Source: Diplonema japonicum (lineage: Eukaryota > Euglenozoa > Diplonemea > Diplonemida > Diplonemidae). Taken from it: a stretch of 64,000 nucleotides of DNA. The stretch spans positions 186,001 through 250,000 of the forward strand of contig OZ025658.1 in assembly GCA_964019335.1 (NCBI GenBank), in the 5' to 3' direction. Both the position numbers and the translations under genes were made by a program. Position 1 is the first letter of the stretch. Every line of letters begins with the position of its first letter. Of this stretch, positions 13,001 to 23,949 are shown piece by piece. The notes under the pieces were generated by a model. It was not told where the DNA came from. It saw only the letters and a list, made by a program, of their open reading frames with translations, and did not search any database.

Positions 13001-15334
13001 CCTTTCCAGTTTTAAGGGCGGTGCTATAGCCGCCTCTGTGAAGATACCCACACCTTTGTCCTCAGGTGCCCTCTCCTCGTCTCTGGCCTCCACCCATTCC
13101 AGCGGCTTGTCTGAAATCTTCAACGGCAACGGGGATATAATAAACTGAGGCTTTACCACCAGTTTCACCTCGGACACAGCGCTGAAGGCCTCCTCAACTG
13201 ACTGGAAACGTGCGCCCCTCTCGACGCTGCACAAGGCAGGGTACCAGAGTGTTATCGTCAACATGATACGCCGCGTCACAGCAGACGATACGCTGCCCAC
13301 GTACTTGTACTGTATAGTGTTGATAAGGGTGTCGATGGCGCTGAGAGTGACACCCTCGCTGAGCGGTACGGTTACGCAGTCCTCATCCTCTGCTGTAGAG
13401 TACGACCCAAAGGGTGCTGCGAAGCAGTCGCGGCCCGTTTGGCTGGCAGGGTCACAAGTGGCTTCTATACTCCCTCCCATGATGCTCAGCCGCGTCCCTG
13501 TGTCGCAGAGCCAGAGTGGTTCTTCAAGCATTGGGTCGGAGGATGGGAAATACTGCAGTTCGCCGCAAGGTTGCACGGCGGGCTTGCCCTGTGACTTGTG
13601 CCCGTAGATCAACGCTTCGTTCCACCGAACAGCATGTGTTCTCACTGCATTAGAAGCGATCGTGAGCTCTTTTTGAAGCTCCGCGCGCGCTTTGTTCATT
13701 CGCTGCCTGAGGGTGTCCAAGGCAGCCATTTTATTTGGAGGTATCAAGTCATGGCTAAGACGCATTTTTAGGTCCAGAGGTGAATTCCCTTGCCACTTCG
13801 AGTTGAAGAAGACTCTCGACACAGTGCTTTCCGTGATGGATAACAACGGTGCTGCACTCCACGACACAAGCAGCTTGGACTCCCAGTGTGCTAAGCTGCT
13901 CTTCGCTCTGCTGACTGCTAAGTCCACTGCGGCCATTTCATCATAAACTGCAAAGGCTGCAGCTTCATCAGCATAGTGCACCTTCCTTGCCGTTTCCTCT
14001 TTGACTTCTTTCGCCATGCGTTCTCCCTTCATTTGCCTCTCTCGTCTGTACATCTCAACCATGTCGCGCTCTTTCTTGCAGAGGGCTTCATACTCCAGTC
14101 GCCTCTCTTCGGCCTCCTGCTTCCTTCGTTTCTCTTCTTCTGCCTCCTGTCGCTGTCGCAGTCGCTCTCCGGCCTCTTCTTGATCCACTGCCGCCACTTC
14201 CATCAGCCGTTCTAGCCAGGTAACACGCGCTGCAAAGGTAGTGTTTCGTGTTGAGGTCTCCTCGTCTGCCACCTCTTGCAAGGCTTGCTCGTTCTTTGCC
14301 TTGCGCGTCTTCTCGAGGCGTCGTGTCGTGTTCCAACCTTCCTTCTCAGACAGCTTGTTGAGTCTCAGCGACAACATGAATAGCAACAGCACTGTGTCTC
14401 TCCCGCTGCCCTCTGCCCTGAGGAAGGCTTTCCTGATGGCTGCTTGTTCGTCGTTCATAATCTCCATCCGGCAAGTCTCCTCAAGTGCTACAAGACGGCG
14501 CTTCTTCTCCGCACGCCGTGCCTTCACGATGCGTGTGTACTCTTTTTTTTTCGCGAGCTTCCAGTCCACAGTGTGCCGCATGCGCAGCTGCCTGTGCTCC
14601 AGGGCGTACTCGTTTAACATTGCGGAGTACTCTGCCATCTGTTCCTTACGCGTGGCTTTGGCGCTCATCTCGAAGAGCTCCTCTTGCTCGGTGTGAAACC
14701 TGCTCAGCTCCTTCGCTCTGAGCATTTCATAGCGCTTTGTTTGGTGTCTTAGGTTTGTGTCAGTGCAGGCCGACAGCTTTCGCAGCATGGCGGGTGCTAC
14801 GAAGGTGTTGTGGAGGCTGATATGCGTGACGTTCCTGCCTGCTGTGATTGTGTCGAGGAGGAGCTGCGCACCTGCGTCCGTGATGGGGTTGCTCGATAGG
14901 TCCAGCGATGTGATGGTAGGGTGCGCGTGTAGTGTGCACGTCACTGCGACGACGTCTGCGTCAGCCAAGTGGTGCCCGTTGAGGTCGAGCCGTGTCATGT
15001 CCCGCCTTGCGATGTTGATGATCCTCTGCAGGTTCGACTTGTTCCCAGATAACACTTGCAGTGCAGTCGCCGCAACCTTTTTGTTGACCACTTTCCTCCG
15101 CTTCTGCTTCGGAACCGCCTTGCTAGCCACCACCAGCGAGGGGGTCCAATATTCATACTTGTCCCGCCGAACCTTTTCGCTCCCCACCTCGCTGAACACC
15201 TTGCTGCCCGACACTTCGGGGAAGTAGCAACTCACGATGCCCGATTCGGATGTCAGTTCCTCTTCAATCTTGGCAAGCCTCTGCATGGGGCCCTTGGCCT
15301 TGTGCAGCCAGCTGGGCTCCGGTAGGTCAACCAT
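10070..15334 (-). CDS. Large LRR, coiled-coil and cadherin-like repeat protein
   Basis: Two exons, 10415-15334 and 10070-10357, with a 57-nt intron (GTATGT to TATAG, phase 0), give 1,735 residues. Residues about 105-190 form ribonuclease-inhibitor-type leucine-rich repeats (LDLNGHHL, LDLSSNPITDAG). Residues about 200-480 are charged, Arg/Glu/Lys-rich coiled coil. From about 580 to the end there are roughly six units of 130-160 residues with the pattern D-x-F-x-G-G-x-L, G-x-x-x-D-x-L, then a helix and L-R-x-x-x-F. These resemble the cadherin-like units of giant bacterial surface proteins. There is no signal peptide or membrane helix, so an intracellular or flagellar scaffold is a guess. The ATG at 15334 was chosen because the longer upstream frame overlaps the neighbouring gene. 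Function unknown. Confidence 0.8.
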
Positions 15335-15358
15335 GTCTGGCAACACATGTGAAACACC

Positions 15359-15400
15359 CTGTGAATAATATTTTCTTTTTTTTATCAAAGAAAAGAAAAA
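15359..15400 (-). promoter_or_regulatory. Putative trans-splice acceptor, LRR/cadherin-like gene
   Basis: Minus-strand T/C-rich run, then TATTCACAG, with the ATG 24 nt further on. The upstream gene's stop codon is only 109 nt from this ATG, leaving little room for an independent promoter. Confidence 0.4.
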
Positions 15401-15443
15401 CGAATGTATCAAACACGTAAGTTTCACCCCCTTGATTGGAAAA

Positions 15444-16163
15444 TCAAGTGATGGCAGGGAGGGGATCTTGCTTGAGAGTATGCAGAACGTTACGGAGGTG
15501 GGAGGTGAATGCTGTGCCGCGGGTGGTGGTGTAGGAAGTAAGCGAGTTAAGAGTGAGGAGGCCAGAATACTTTTTTTTGAGCATAACAAGGTGGGCTTCG
15601 TACGCATGGGCACTCGCTTGGGCAGCGAAGCTAGCTTTGCGAAGACGAAGGACTTCGTTGAACTGCTCGTCTGTGACCCAATCAGGTTTGTACTGACCGA
15701 GATTACTCGGGTCGAGTTCACTCTGTGCTTGCTTCACACCCACGCGTTTTCTCGTAGATATGTCAGGAAGGGAACAGGTTTCTGGGCAGGAAAACACTTT
15801 GTGAAGAACGTCTATCCCACGCTCTCGCCGCTTCCTCTCCCCTCTGTCCTCAGTAACAGACGCCCTGCGCCCTGCTCTGATTTCTGCCAGCATTTCCGCG
15901 AACCCGTTCGCCACGGTCTCCACCTCCTCCTCCTTGATGCGCACTCTGGACTCAAACGCCTCTATTTTGTCTCGTTCCTGGTCCACCTTCTCCCTCACCT
16001 GTCCTTGTCGTGACCGCCATTTCTCCAACCGTTTTTCGTTGCTTTCCAACAATGACTGCTTCCACTGTATCTCTTTTTCTTGAAACACTACAGCAGGAGG
16101 GGCTTTGGGCACGTGGGTTGGCTGTTGAGGCTGCTCCTCCACCGACGGCTTCCTTCCTTTCAT
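15444..16163 (-). CDS. Coiled-coil protein, 239 residues, unknown function
   Basis: Single-exon frame from ATG 16163. After a Pro/Gln-rich N-terminus, residues about 30-95 form a charged helix typical of a coiled coil (EKRLEKWRSRQGQ, EAFESRVRIKEEEVE), followed by a basic stretch and a second helical region near 180-215 (LRLRKASFAAQASAHAYEAHL). No enzyme motif is visible and I do not recognise the family. It is transcribed just before the LRR/cadherin-like gene. The ATG is preceded by CTAAC and ATTTTAG, a branch-point-like plus acceptor-like arrangement 16 nt upstream. Confidence 0.75.
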   Translation of the reverse strand: MKGRKPSVEEQPQQPTHVPKAPPAVVFQEKEIQWKQSLLESNEKRLEKWRSRQGQVREKVDQERDKIEAFESRVRIKEEEVETVANGFAEMLAEIRAGRRASVTEDRGERKRRERGIDVLHKVFSCPETCSLPDISTRKRVGVKQAQSELDPSNLGQYKPDWVTDEQFNEVLRLRKASFAAQASAHAYEAHLVMLKKKYSGLLTLNSLTSYTTTRGTAFTSHLRNVLHTLKQDPLPAIT

Positions 16164-16498
16164 TTTCCAGTTTTTCCTAAAATTCAGTTAGTTTTCATGT
16201 AAGCATGAAAAACAAACAAAAACAAAAAAAAAATAATAATAAACGCTCCATATCTCGAAAACCCGATACTTGTTTTTTTTCTTCTTCTCCCCCCCTTTTC
16301 TTTTTGCAATTTTCTCCGATCTAACGGAAGGGGGGTCAATATCGGGTTTATATAAAAAGGCTAGGGAAGAAGCGAAAAAAAAAAAAAATCAACGTTTTTC
16401 CACCATGAGTAAGTGGGCATGCATTGGTCCTGGAAGTTCCACGTGGGAGTCGGCGGGCTTAAGAGCGAGTTGCCCCATCTCAACCTGCACACAGCCAG

Positions 16499-16543
<45 letters not shown>

Positions 16544-16602
16544 AAGAAAGGAAAAAAAAAGGGGGGGTTCATAAAAAAAATAAATAAAGAAAGAGGCCTT
16601 AC
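16164..16602. other. Intergenic with a T-tract-flanked segment
   Basis: Read on the minus strand, a run of about 38 T is followed by roughly 100 nt of ordinary composition (about 16395-16500) and then a T14 run. The middle segment has no long frame and matches no RNA I know. It could be a short T-terminated transcript or a small insertion. Confidence 0.3.
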
Positions 16603-17778
16603 TTAAAAGCGCTGCTTCATTGTCTCATCGTGTCGCTCCCAAACCCTCACGAAGTCTTCAAAAAGGCTCTTCGGGGTCTTGTCGGCATCACCGTGGGTCT
16701 TCTTCAAGCCATCGACGGCCGATCGGTAATCCTCATAAGACCTAAACATACGCGGCCCCGGGCGGATCCTTTTAACCAAGGCCAAGGTATCCCGCTCAAA
16801 CTCACGGATCTGAACGGCATGGGGCATCAAGGAAGCCGAGGGGATCTCTCCCGACTCTGAAAACCCGTGTAGCCCCGTGGAGATTTCTTCAAGAATCGTT
16901 CTGTGGGCCACGGTGGCTATCCAATCGGATGGAATCTTCTCAACACCGTAGTACGCCCCCGCGAGCATCCCGTAAATGGCAGCAATGGTATCAGTGTCCT
17001 CACCAAGGTTCACACAGAGAAGAGCTCCGGACTTGAAGCACTCTGTGGAGTAAAACGCCCATAAAGCGGCTTCCAAAGCATGGAGGACCCAACCCCCCGC
17101 ACGTATCTCGTCCCTGGTTTTTGTTTTATACGATTTGTCGACGACGATAGCTTTGAGACCATCTGAGAGCTCGCCTTGAATGGACACCGTTGGGGTCAAA
17201 ATAGTTTCTTTATCTTCATTTTCCAAGGCTGCGATGATCATTTCGGTGTAGATGGCACATGCTTTGACGGCGTCCTTGCCACCGTGGGTGGTTTTTGATG
17301 AGTCTTCTGCGAAGATGATAGCTTGTTTGAGATTGTGTCGGTATGCCAGGGGAATGGGTGCGATACGCATTAAGGAGCCGTTTCCGTTGGCTTCTTCGGT
17401 TGTCGGGCCGTAGAAGGTTTCGGGGGATGGGAGTTTTTCTCCGTCGTTAGTCGCGCGACGCCAGAGGCCTAGTGCTTTCACCGTGCATTTCCCGATATCG
17501 AAGGCATCGCCGTTTGATGACATATGGCCTGTTTCGTACCAGTTAAGGTACCTGCACATCTGGTCGTCGGCGTTGAAGCCGTTTCTCAGGAGGCTCTCTG
17601 CCATGCACAGTGCCATGGATGTGTCGTCGGTCCACTCCCCCGGTCGGAGGTCGAATTTGCCTCCGCTCCTCATTCCTGTTACCTCTTCGTAGCTGCCTCT
17701 TGCTTGGAACTCTACCACCGCACCAAGAGCGTCACACACAGCCATCCCCAGTACACATCCTTTGTACTTGTTCTCCAT
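16603..17778 (-). CDS. ADP-ribosylglycohydrolase family protein
   Basis: Complete 391-residue single-exon frame. The family (DraG/ARH) removes ADP-ribose from proteins or related substrates using two magnesium ions. Signature residues are visible: a GEWTDDTSMAL block (W49 to D52), NGNGSLMRIAP near 133, SKTTHGG near 162, and LGEDTDTIAAI near 257, which supplies the C-terminal metal-binding aspartates. All expected metal ligands seem present, so the protein should be active. The substrate (arginine, serine or free ADP-ribose conjugates) cannot be told from sequence. No targeting signal is seen, so cytosolic location is likely. Confidence 0.93.
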   Translation of the reverse strand: MENKYKGCVLGMAVCDALGAVVEFQARGSYEEVTGMRSGGKFDLRPGEWTDDTSMALCMAESLLRNGFNADDQMCRYLNWYETGHMSSNGDAFDIGKCTVKALGLWRRATNDGEKLPSPETFYGPTTEEANGNGSLMRIAPIPLAYRHNLKQAIIFAEDSSKTTHGGKDAVKACAIYTEMIIAALENEDKETILTPTVSIQGELSDGLKAIVVDKSYKTKTRDEIRAGGWVLHALEAALWAFYSTECFKSGALLCVNLGEDTDTIAAIYGMLAGAYYGVEKIPSDWIATVAHRTILEEISTGLHGFSESGEIPSASLMPHAVQIREFERDTLALVKRIRPGPRMFRSYEDYRSAVDGLKKTHGDADKTPKSLFEDFVRVWERHDETMKQRF

Positions 17779-17938
17779 GGAAAGTGGTCACCCTTTTTCT
17801 TTTTTGGTTTTTTTTTTTTGATTTTGAAAGAAAAAGAATGGGGAGGGGGGATAGGTCAATTATTATGAGGGAATGTGGGGGGGGGGGGGGGTTTCTTTTT
17901 TAAATCTTCTTCTTTAAAAAAAAATCTTTTTTTTCTTT

Positions 17939-18038
17939 TTACACATTTTTGTCTTTCGAGCCATTTTGCCCACCGAAACCCAGTGCTAGGTACATGCCGA
18001 ACAGGAAGAAATCGAGGACTAGTGCGCAGATGAGACCC

Positions 18039-18070
<32 letters not shown>

Positions 18071-18294
18071 TTTTTTTCCGTTCTTTTTTTTTCTTCCTGT
18101 TCCCAACATACTTTTGTGACAATTTTCACAGGCTCCGGCTCTTGCGACGAGGGTGGGTCAAAGAGGGTGGTGTCCATTTGGTAAAGTATGAAGACCCCTA
18201 TGATGCATGCCACCATTTTAAGGCATGCTTTGAAACGGAGGTTGGTGTCGCTGAAGATTGGTGTGAGCGCACAGTGTATGAGGAAGAAGAGCAT
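17939..18294 (-). CDS. Small two-helix membrane protein
   Basis: Assembled from exons 18112-18294 and 17939-18038 around a 73-nt intron (GTATGT, ending in an AT repeat and TATAG, phase 0). It encodes 94 residues with two hydrophobic segments: one near 25-40 (MVACIIGVFILYQ) and one in exon 2 (ICALVLDFFLFGMYLALGF). A Pro/Glu-rich loop (PPSSQEPEPVK) lies between them. Each exon alone is too short to stand out, but the splice restores one frame to a clean stop. The ATG lies 103 nt beyond the upstream gene's stop, after a T-rich run ending TTGTTAG. I do not recognise the family. An ER or organelle membrane subunit is possible. Confidence 0.65.
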
Positions 18295-18397
18295 CTTTTT
18301 TTTTTCCCCCTCCCCTCTCTTTTCTTTTTCCCTCCTTCTCTAACAAACAAAAAAAAAAATGAAAGAACTGATGGACACACACAAACACATATCATCC

Positions 18398-18932
18398 CTA
18401 TTCTTGAGGACCACGTCTGAAGGGCCCGCCAGGGTATGCATTAGATCGCTGTAGCTCCAAGGCATCCCTGGTGAGAGGACCCTGCCCGCCTAGCTTCTGC
18501 CAAACCCAGTTTTTCATCTGCCAGATTTTGGATTGTTTGTCCTCTTCAAGCTCTCGTTGCTGTTGCTTGAGGTACTCTGTGAACACGTCTTCTTTGAATT
18601 TGACGTCTTTCTTCCATGTATCGAACCCAGCTCGTGTAGCTTGTTCGTTCACAGCCTTCCCGCGGGCTTCCTTGTCCAGTTCCATTTCCTTTTCTTGTTC
18701 CTTCCAAAGGTCTTTTCTCTCGAACCACTCCCTCGAGATGGTATCGGCGGCCGGCCCCACCCCGGCGAACCGCTTCTCCAAAGCCTCTCGTATCCGATCG
18801 TCCGTTTCAATGATGTAAATCCTGGGCTCAACCTCCCCACTGGGATCAAGGCTGAGGTTCACCAAAGCCATGGACACAATATCATCCGGTTCGCACCAAC
18901 CTTCCTGCACCATGATCGCTTTGTAACTGGGT

Positions 18933-18968
<36 letters not shown>

Positions 18969-19687
18969 CAAATTTTCCCATACATGTTCAAAACCACATG
19001 GTAATAGTTCAGATGTGAGTACAAAAGAAAATCGAGGGGTTGCTCTGCGTACCGCGTCTCCCCCACATCCGGGTATACATCGAAATCATTGTGGCACACA
19101 GGGTAGATCAGAACAAGCTTCCTATAAGCGATTTCGGTAACATGCATAATCTGCGGTACGACCCCACCTACCTTGTACTTTGGTGAAGCAACGATGAGTT
19201 CTCCTGTGTAGTACGAGTAGACTCTTCGGGTGAAGTAAGTAACGACTTTTCGCCAGGCGGTGTAGTACTTCGGCAGGAGGTGGTCGATACCAGCTACTTC
19301 CCACTGCATGGGGGTGGATAGCTTCGAACCTGTATAGTAGGCTGCTGAGTACTCACGGAGCAGCATGGTTATGTTCCAGAGGCCGATTTGTTCCAGCATG
19401 AGCTCCTCGGTTGTCATATTTTCGGTTTTTTCATTGAGGAGCTCGTAATCTTCCTTTGTTCTTGGTAGGAACCCTGGGAAATATTGGTCAGCGAGCCTTT
19501 CTACAGAAGGGTACCTCTCGTTGCACATTGTGAAGGTACCTTTTGAGAATTCTGCAACGATCGGTTCGTCGATTCTGGGGTGCATGGCAATTCTCTCCTC
19601 CACAGGGGACGACCATTTCTTCAACAAAGGGTACCTCTTGTCTACCAAGGACATGTCAATCAGCATTTTCCCATTGCGTTTAAACAT
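18398..19687 (-). CDS. Unknown conserved-looking 410-residue protein
   Basis: Two exons, 18984-19687 and 18398-18926, with a 57-nt intron (GTATGG to ACCCAG, phase 2). The join turns two unrelated-looking frames into one protein. The N-terminal 290 residues are globular, rich in Tyr and Trp (for example LLREYSAAYYTG, YTAWRKVVTYFTRRVYSYYTG). The C-terminal 110 residues are charged and helical (WKEQEKEMELDKEARGK). There is no membrane segment and no motif I recognise. The intron contains an A25 run on the coding strand. Confidence 0.75.
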
Positions 19688-20255
19688 TTTTCTTTCTTTT
19701 TCTTTTCCCCCCCTCGCACCCCTCTTTTTTTTGTTTTAAAGGAACGGAATATCTGAAATTTTAATTTAATAAGAACCGAATTTTTTTTCAAGGGGAGGGT
19801 GGTGGCGGAGAATAAAGACCATCCCATCATAATCTATGCAAGGGTATCAAGGGACAGTCTTTTTTTTTTTGAAAAAAAGAGGGGGGAGGGAAAAAGAAGA
19901 GGGAAGAGTTGTGGTTAAAATTGGGGATTTAAAAAAAAATGAAAAAAGAAGAAGTTTGGGGGGGGGGGGGGGGCAAAGGATTTTTTCTTTTTTTTTCCCT
20001 TAGAGTTTAACGGGTAACTTAGTAAACTTTTTTGTTTGCCTTTTTTTTTCTCCCCCCCCTCTCTCATTTTTTTTTCTTCTCGGGATAACGTTGTAGCAGG
20101 GGACACTAACCTCAAAAGACTCACCCGAACTTCTTTGTGTGTACACTTTCTTTTTTTTTTTTTTTTTTTTTCTTCAAGAAGCTCGGGTAAACCTTTTTAT
20201 AACTGGAAATAAATAAATAAATAAAATAATAATAAAAAACTCGTACTCGCCCTTT
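19688..20255. other. Intergenic, homopolymer-rich
   Basis: A, T, G and C runs with a short AAAT repeat near 20210. No gene is seen. Confidence 0.5.
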
Positions 20256-21394
20256 TCACAACAACACCCCTCCGGACCCTCGCGTGTTTTTCGGCCACAA
20301 GACCTCTTCCGCATCATGTTTCAATCTTACCAAGTAATCGTCTACCCAATCCTGTTTCTGATATTCGTGCTGCAGCTGAGCAACAAGCGAGTAGTTAGAT
20401 CCTTTTGGACCGAATGCACCCGCAATTCGCTGCGCAGCCTGCTTGGGGAGAACCTTAGAGAGAGTCTTGTCGATGAAGGCAACGGCTCGGACTACCTTCC
20501 CACCGCAGTCGATGGGCAAGACAGCAATGGCAGTCTCAGGTCGGATTTTCGTCTTGGAAATGTCAACGAGAACGTCCTTATCAACCTTATACACAACACC
20601 GAGAGCAGAGGCAATGGGGTCAGCTTGCAAAGAGCACACCAGCCCAGGGTGGTGTTGAGTTCCCCAATTAGTGGAGTCGGCAGTGCAGAACATAACCTGG
20701 AACCCTTTCAAAACACCCATTTGTGCGGAGAAATATTCTTGAGACACATCCCACATATCCTCCCCAACAGCGAAGTAAGGAACGTAAGACCCCGTTTTGA
20801 AAGATTCGAGAATTTTCGAAATATCGTGGACGCCGAGCAGCGACGATATTTCGGTGTTGTGCGGGTACCCTATTTTCGCCAAATGGGATTTTCCCACAGC
20901 ATGGTCCAGCCAGCATTGTGGTGTGACCCATTTCCCGCAGGGGTCGCAGTGGAACGACCCGGCTGTTTTCCGTTCGGCTTCTTGGCAGGATAATTTTTCC
21001 TGTTCGATGAAGGCTTCGTCTTCTTGCTTGCCTAGCATGCGGAGTCGTTCCTTGTGTTGAGCGAAGGCGACGTGGGAGAGGAAACCGTGTGGGGCAACTA
21101 GCATTTCGCATGCCGAGCAGTCGTACTGTACCCCACCTGAATAGACTTTCCTGTATAGGTCTCTTGGGTTCACATTTCCGGAGTTTCGGTGGTACTGGTA
21201 GTCCAGCACTTTCTGCTTCTTCTTCTTGTCCTTGGTGTCTATGACGCGGCGCATTTTCCTATCTTTGGCGACCCTAAGTTCCCGTGCACCCTCCTGTTTC
21301 AAATATTCGATTAGCTGTGAGGGCACGTGTGCGCCGGTGTCTTGAAACTTCTTACTCTGTAAATGGTCTAGGGCTGTCACGGCTGTTTGGCACT

Positions 21395-21444
<50 letters not shown>

Positions 21445-21535
21445 TTATTTGTACCTTTGTTCCAGTCGCGTGGACGTTGTACGCAGAGCCGGTGTATGTA
21501 TAAATGTGGTTGTTTTGGTAGGTCGCTGTTGCCAT
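20256..21535 (-). CDS. U1/matrin-type zinc-finger protein, paralogue A
   Basis: Exon 1 (21455-21535) and exon 2 (20256-21392) are joined over a 62-nt intron that begins GTACAA and is almost entirely poly(A) before CAG. The product has 405 residues. Two C-x2-C-x11-H-x5-H fingers start at about C119 and C176 (CSACEMLV and CDPCGKWV), the spacing of U1-C/matrin fingers that usually bind RNA. A basic Lys-rich helix precedes them, and a conserved C-terminal domain ends in KQDWVDDYLVRLKHDAEEVLWP. The neighbour at 24025-25215 is a paralogue with the same architecture and an intron at the same position and phase, which supports exon 1. Role in RNA processing is inferred. Confidence 0.85.
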
Positions 21536-21655
21536 ATGGTAATTTTCTTTTTTTTTTCCCCCTCTCTCTTTTTTTTTTTTTTTTTAAACGGGGAAAGGGG
21601 AGGGGAAATTGGGGTTTTTTTTTTTTCGAAAAAAAAAGAAGAAAAAAAAAAAAAA

Positions 21656-23566
21656 CTATTCTTTAAGGTATGCGTTTTTGCGCTCACCGGCCGCGCTGTA
21701 CTTAGTCCCCGTTCTGGGGGCTCTGGCGGGTTCCTACTGCGGTGGTAAAACTGCGGGGCAGCCTTGTCCCTGCCGACAACTGTAATTGCTATTGTTGTTG
21801 CGCCGGCCCTTGGGGCAGCAGCAGCGGGGTGGTTGGGTGCTGCGGGTCGACCGCCATCTGCGTGGGGGTGCTCGCTGTGGACCTCGCACCGGACTCGACA
21901 CCTTCCCGCCTTTCTCTTCACCGCCTGCCGTTCTCTTCCTGCTGCCACTGCTTGTCAGCGCAACCGCCGCCAGCTCGGTAAGCTGCTGCTCCACCTCCAT
22001 CAGCCGGGCTTGCGTTCGCTCTGCTCCTCCTGCATCCGGACAATCTTGTTCAGTGCGTCCCGCAGCGCCTTCGACATGGCCTCCTGGTCAGCCTGTCTCC
22101 TCTGCTGTTCGTGATGGAGCTTCGCCATCGTCTCCCCGTGTCGGCGATCTTTCTCCGCGAACTCGGCCTCCTTGGCCTGCCACCACGAGTGGAACGACTG
22201 CTCAGCTTCGCCGTCCCGCTTCGGTTGCTTGGCAGGTCGAGGCTGCGCGGCGGTTCGTAGGGGAGGGAAGTCATTCGACTTCGTGCTCTTCTTTGCCGCA
22301 GGTGGAGAGGCTGGCGTCGGTTTCCTCGGCCCACCCCTCGGTCCCGCTGTGTCGGTACAGGGTGTCCAGGTCTGCCCGGGCCACCACCAGGCATAGCTCG
22401 GCGCAGCCGTCCCTCGTTGACCCCGACCTTGGCTCGACCCGTGCTGCGCATTTGCTCGCAGCCCAGCGGACGAGGTCCCTCCTGGCGCTGTGGAAGTCCT
22501 TTCTGGTCTTCTCTACCAGGTAGACCTCGGCGGTACAGCTTACCACCGCGGGGACCGTCGTCGCCTGCTTGACCTGCTTCAGCGGAGGGCCGCCCTTCGC
22601 GGTCACCCACAGCCTGCGGACACACCTCCCTTTGCCGCCGTCGGTTGCAAGAACCACCTGCTCTTGCTCTCCCTGCATCGTGGGGAGCTTGCTTCTGGAC
22701 ACCAGGGTGGGACCGCTTGTCGCCGGCGTCCATCAGCCACAGCGACGCTTCCTTCTCCATTCCTGCCGGCACGAGCAGGACTGACCTCCTGCCCACCTGC
22801 GGCGTCCAGTCACCAGAGAACGCCTCCCAGCCGTTCGCCACCAGTACCGCGTCTTCCTTCGGCTTCGTCTCGCCGTCTCCGTCCTTGGCCTTCCGCGCGG
22901 CTGCAGCTGCGGTCGCAGCCGCCTTCTTCTTCGCTCCCTCGCTCAGGTAGGGCATAGGGACCTTCGGGTTGTTGTAGGTCCCCGCCGCCGGGAGCTCCGT
23001 GCCCTCGCGCACCTCCAGCGTCACGTAGTGAGCGGCTACGAACCCCAGGTATATGGGGGTGCTCACTACGGGGTTGCGCGCAGCGAAAGACGTGCACAGC
23101 AGCTTCCCTTCTTTCACCTGGTAGCAGGCCAGGTGGCGCCGACATACCTGGCTGACCGCGAGGAGCTGCAGGATGCTCCCCATGCCCCGTCCCTCGCTTG
23201 CACGTACTCCCCGTAGCGCTCTGGGGCGTATAATAGCGCACTGTTGTCGGTGGCTGCCAGATGGCTGGCCACCAGCTCCCTCAGTGCCCCTCCAGCGGAG
23301 GTGCCCTGGTGGATCGCTACCGAGGTCGCTCGTAGAGGCACTCTCCTTCAGTTTTGGAGTAGTCTCTGATCGAGACTCCACCTCCTAGCTTCGCCAGGAG
23401 CTCGGCCTTCGCCTTGCTCACCTCCCCGTTCGTCCCGCGGCCGAAGCCTTCGCCGTTGCCACCCCCCACCATGTGGCACCGTTGCCCGGGGTTCAACCTC
23501 GAGGAGGTCGCTCCCACCGCACTGGACGTCGATGATGTTGTTTAACCCAAATTCAAGAACCCCCGG
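21656..23566 (-). mobile_element. Retroelement 2: OTU-domain relic sharing the family 3' end
   Basis: GC-rich 1.9-kb block bounded on both sides by T-tracts in the sense direction (14 T before, 14 T after). Its last ~115 nt (21656-21770) are nearly identical to the end of element 1 (48641-48765), including a hairpin and terminal AGAATAG. It has no reverse transcriptase. Its 5' half encodes an OTU-like protease domain broken by frameshifts. It is therefore probably an internally deleted, non-autonomous or dead copy. It lies between the two zinc-finger paralogues, upstream of the ATG of paralogue A. Confidence 0.75.
22850..23520 (-). pseudogene. OTU-like cysteine protease domain, frameshifted
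   Basis: Three minus-strand frames must be combined to follow one domain: first a GEC-L catalytic-Cys-like motif (ends near 23320), then ALRELVASHL and ERYGEYV (23240-23330), then SILQLLAVS and the catalytic-His-like AAHYVTL (near 23030). This order and spacing match OTU deubiquitinase-like proteases, which are known in some retrotransposons. At least two frameshifts, one next to the catalytic Cys, make this copy inactive. Downstream frames (for example 22271-22702) continue the broken coding region. Confidence 0.55.
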
Positions 23567-23949
23567 AAAAAAAAAAAAAAGGGCAGCCGACAAAAGGTTC
23601 GTGAAGGAAGGGAGAACAATTAAAAAAAAAAATTACTCCTAGAACTTGACACTACACGAACACTTCCAACTGGTACCTTTTCTTTTCTTTTCTTTTTTTT
23701 TTCTTTTGAGAGAAATATTTTTCAAAGGGGGGGAGAGGTTTCCTTTTTCTTCTTCTCCGGTTCTTCTTGTTTCCCCTCCCCCTCCTTTTCTTTGGATTTT
23801 GAAAGGGGGGGGAAAAACAAAAAAAAAGAAGGAAGAAAAATACCTCAGATCCCCGTTTGAAAAAAAAAAAAAATATTTCCCCCCACTCTTTTAAAGGCCC
23901 AAATCCCATATCCCATTTCTTTAAGCTTTACAACAAGAAAACACTACAC

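Noticed and set aside
15335-15721. N-terminal extension of the LRR/cadherin-like frame to 15721
   Set aside because: It overlaps the 239-residue gene on the same strand in another frame, and its content is that gene's shadow.
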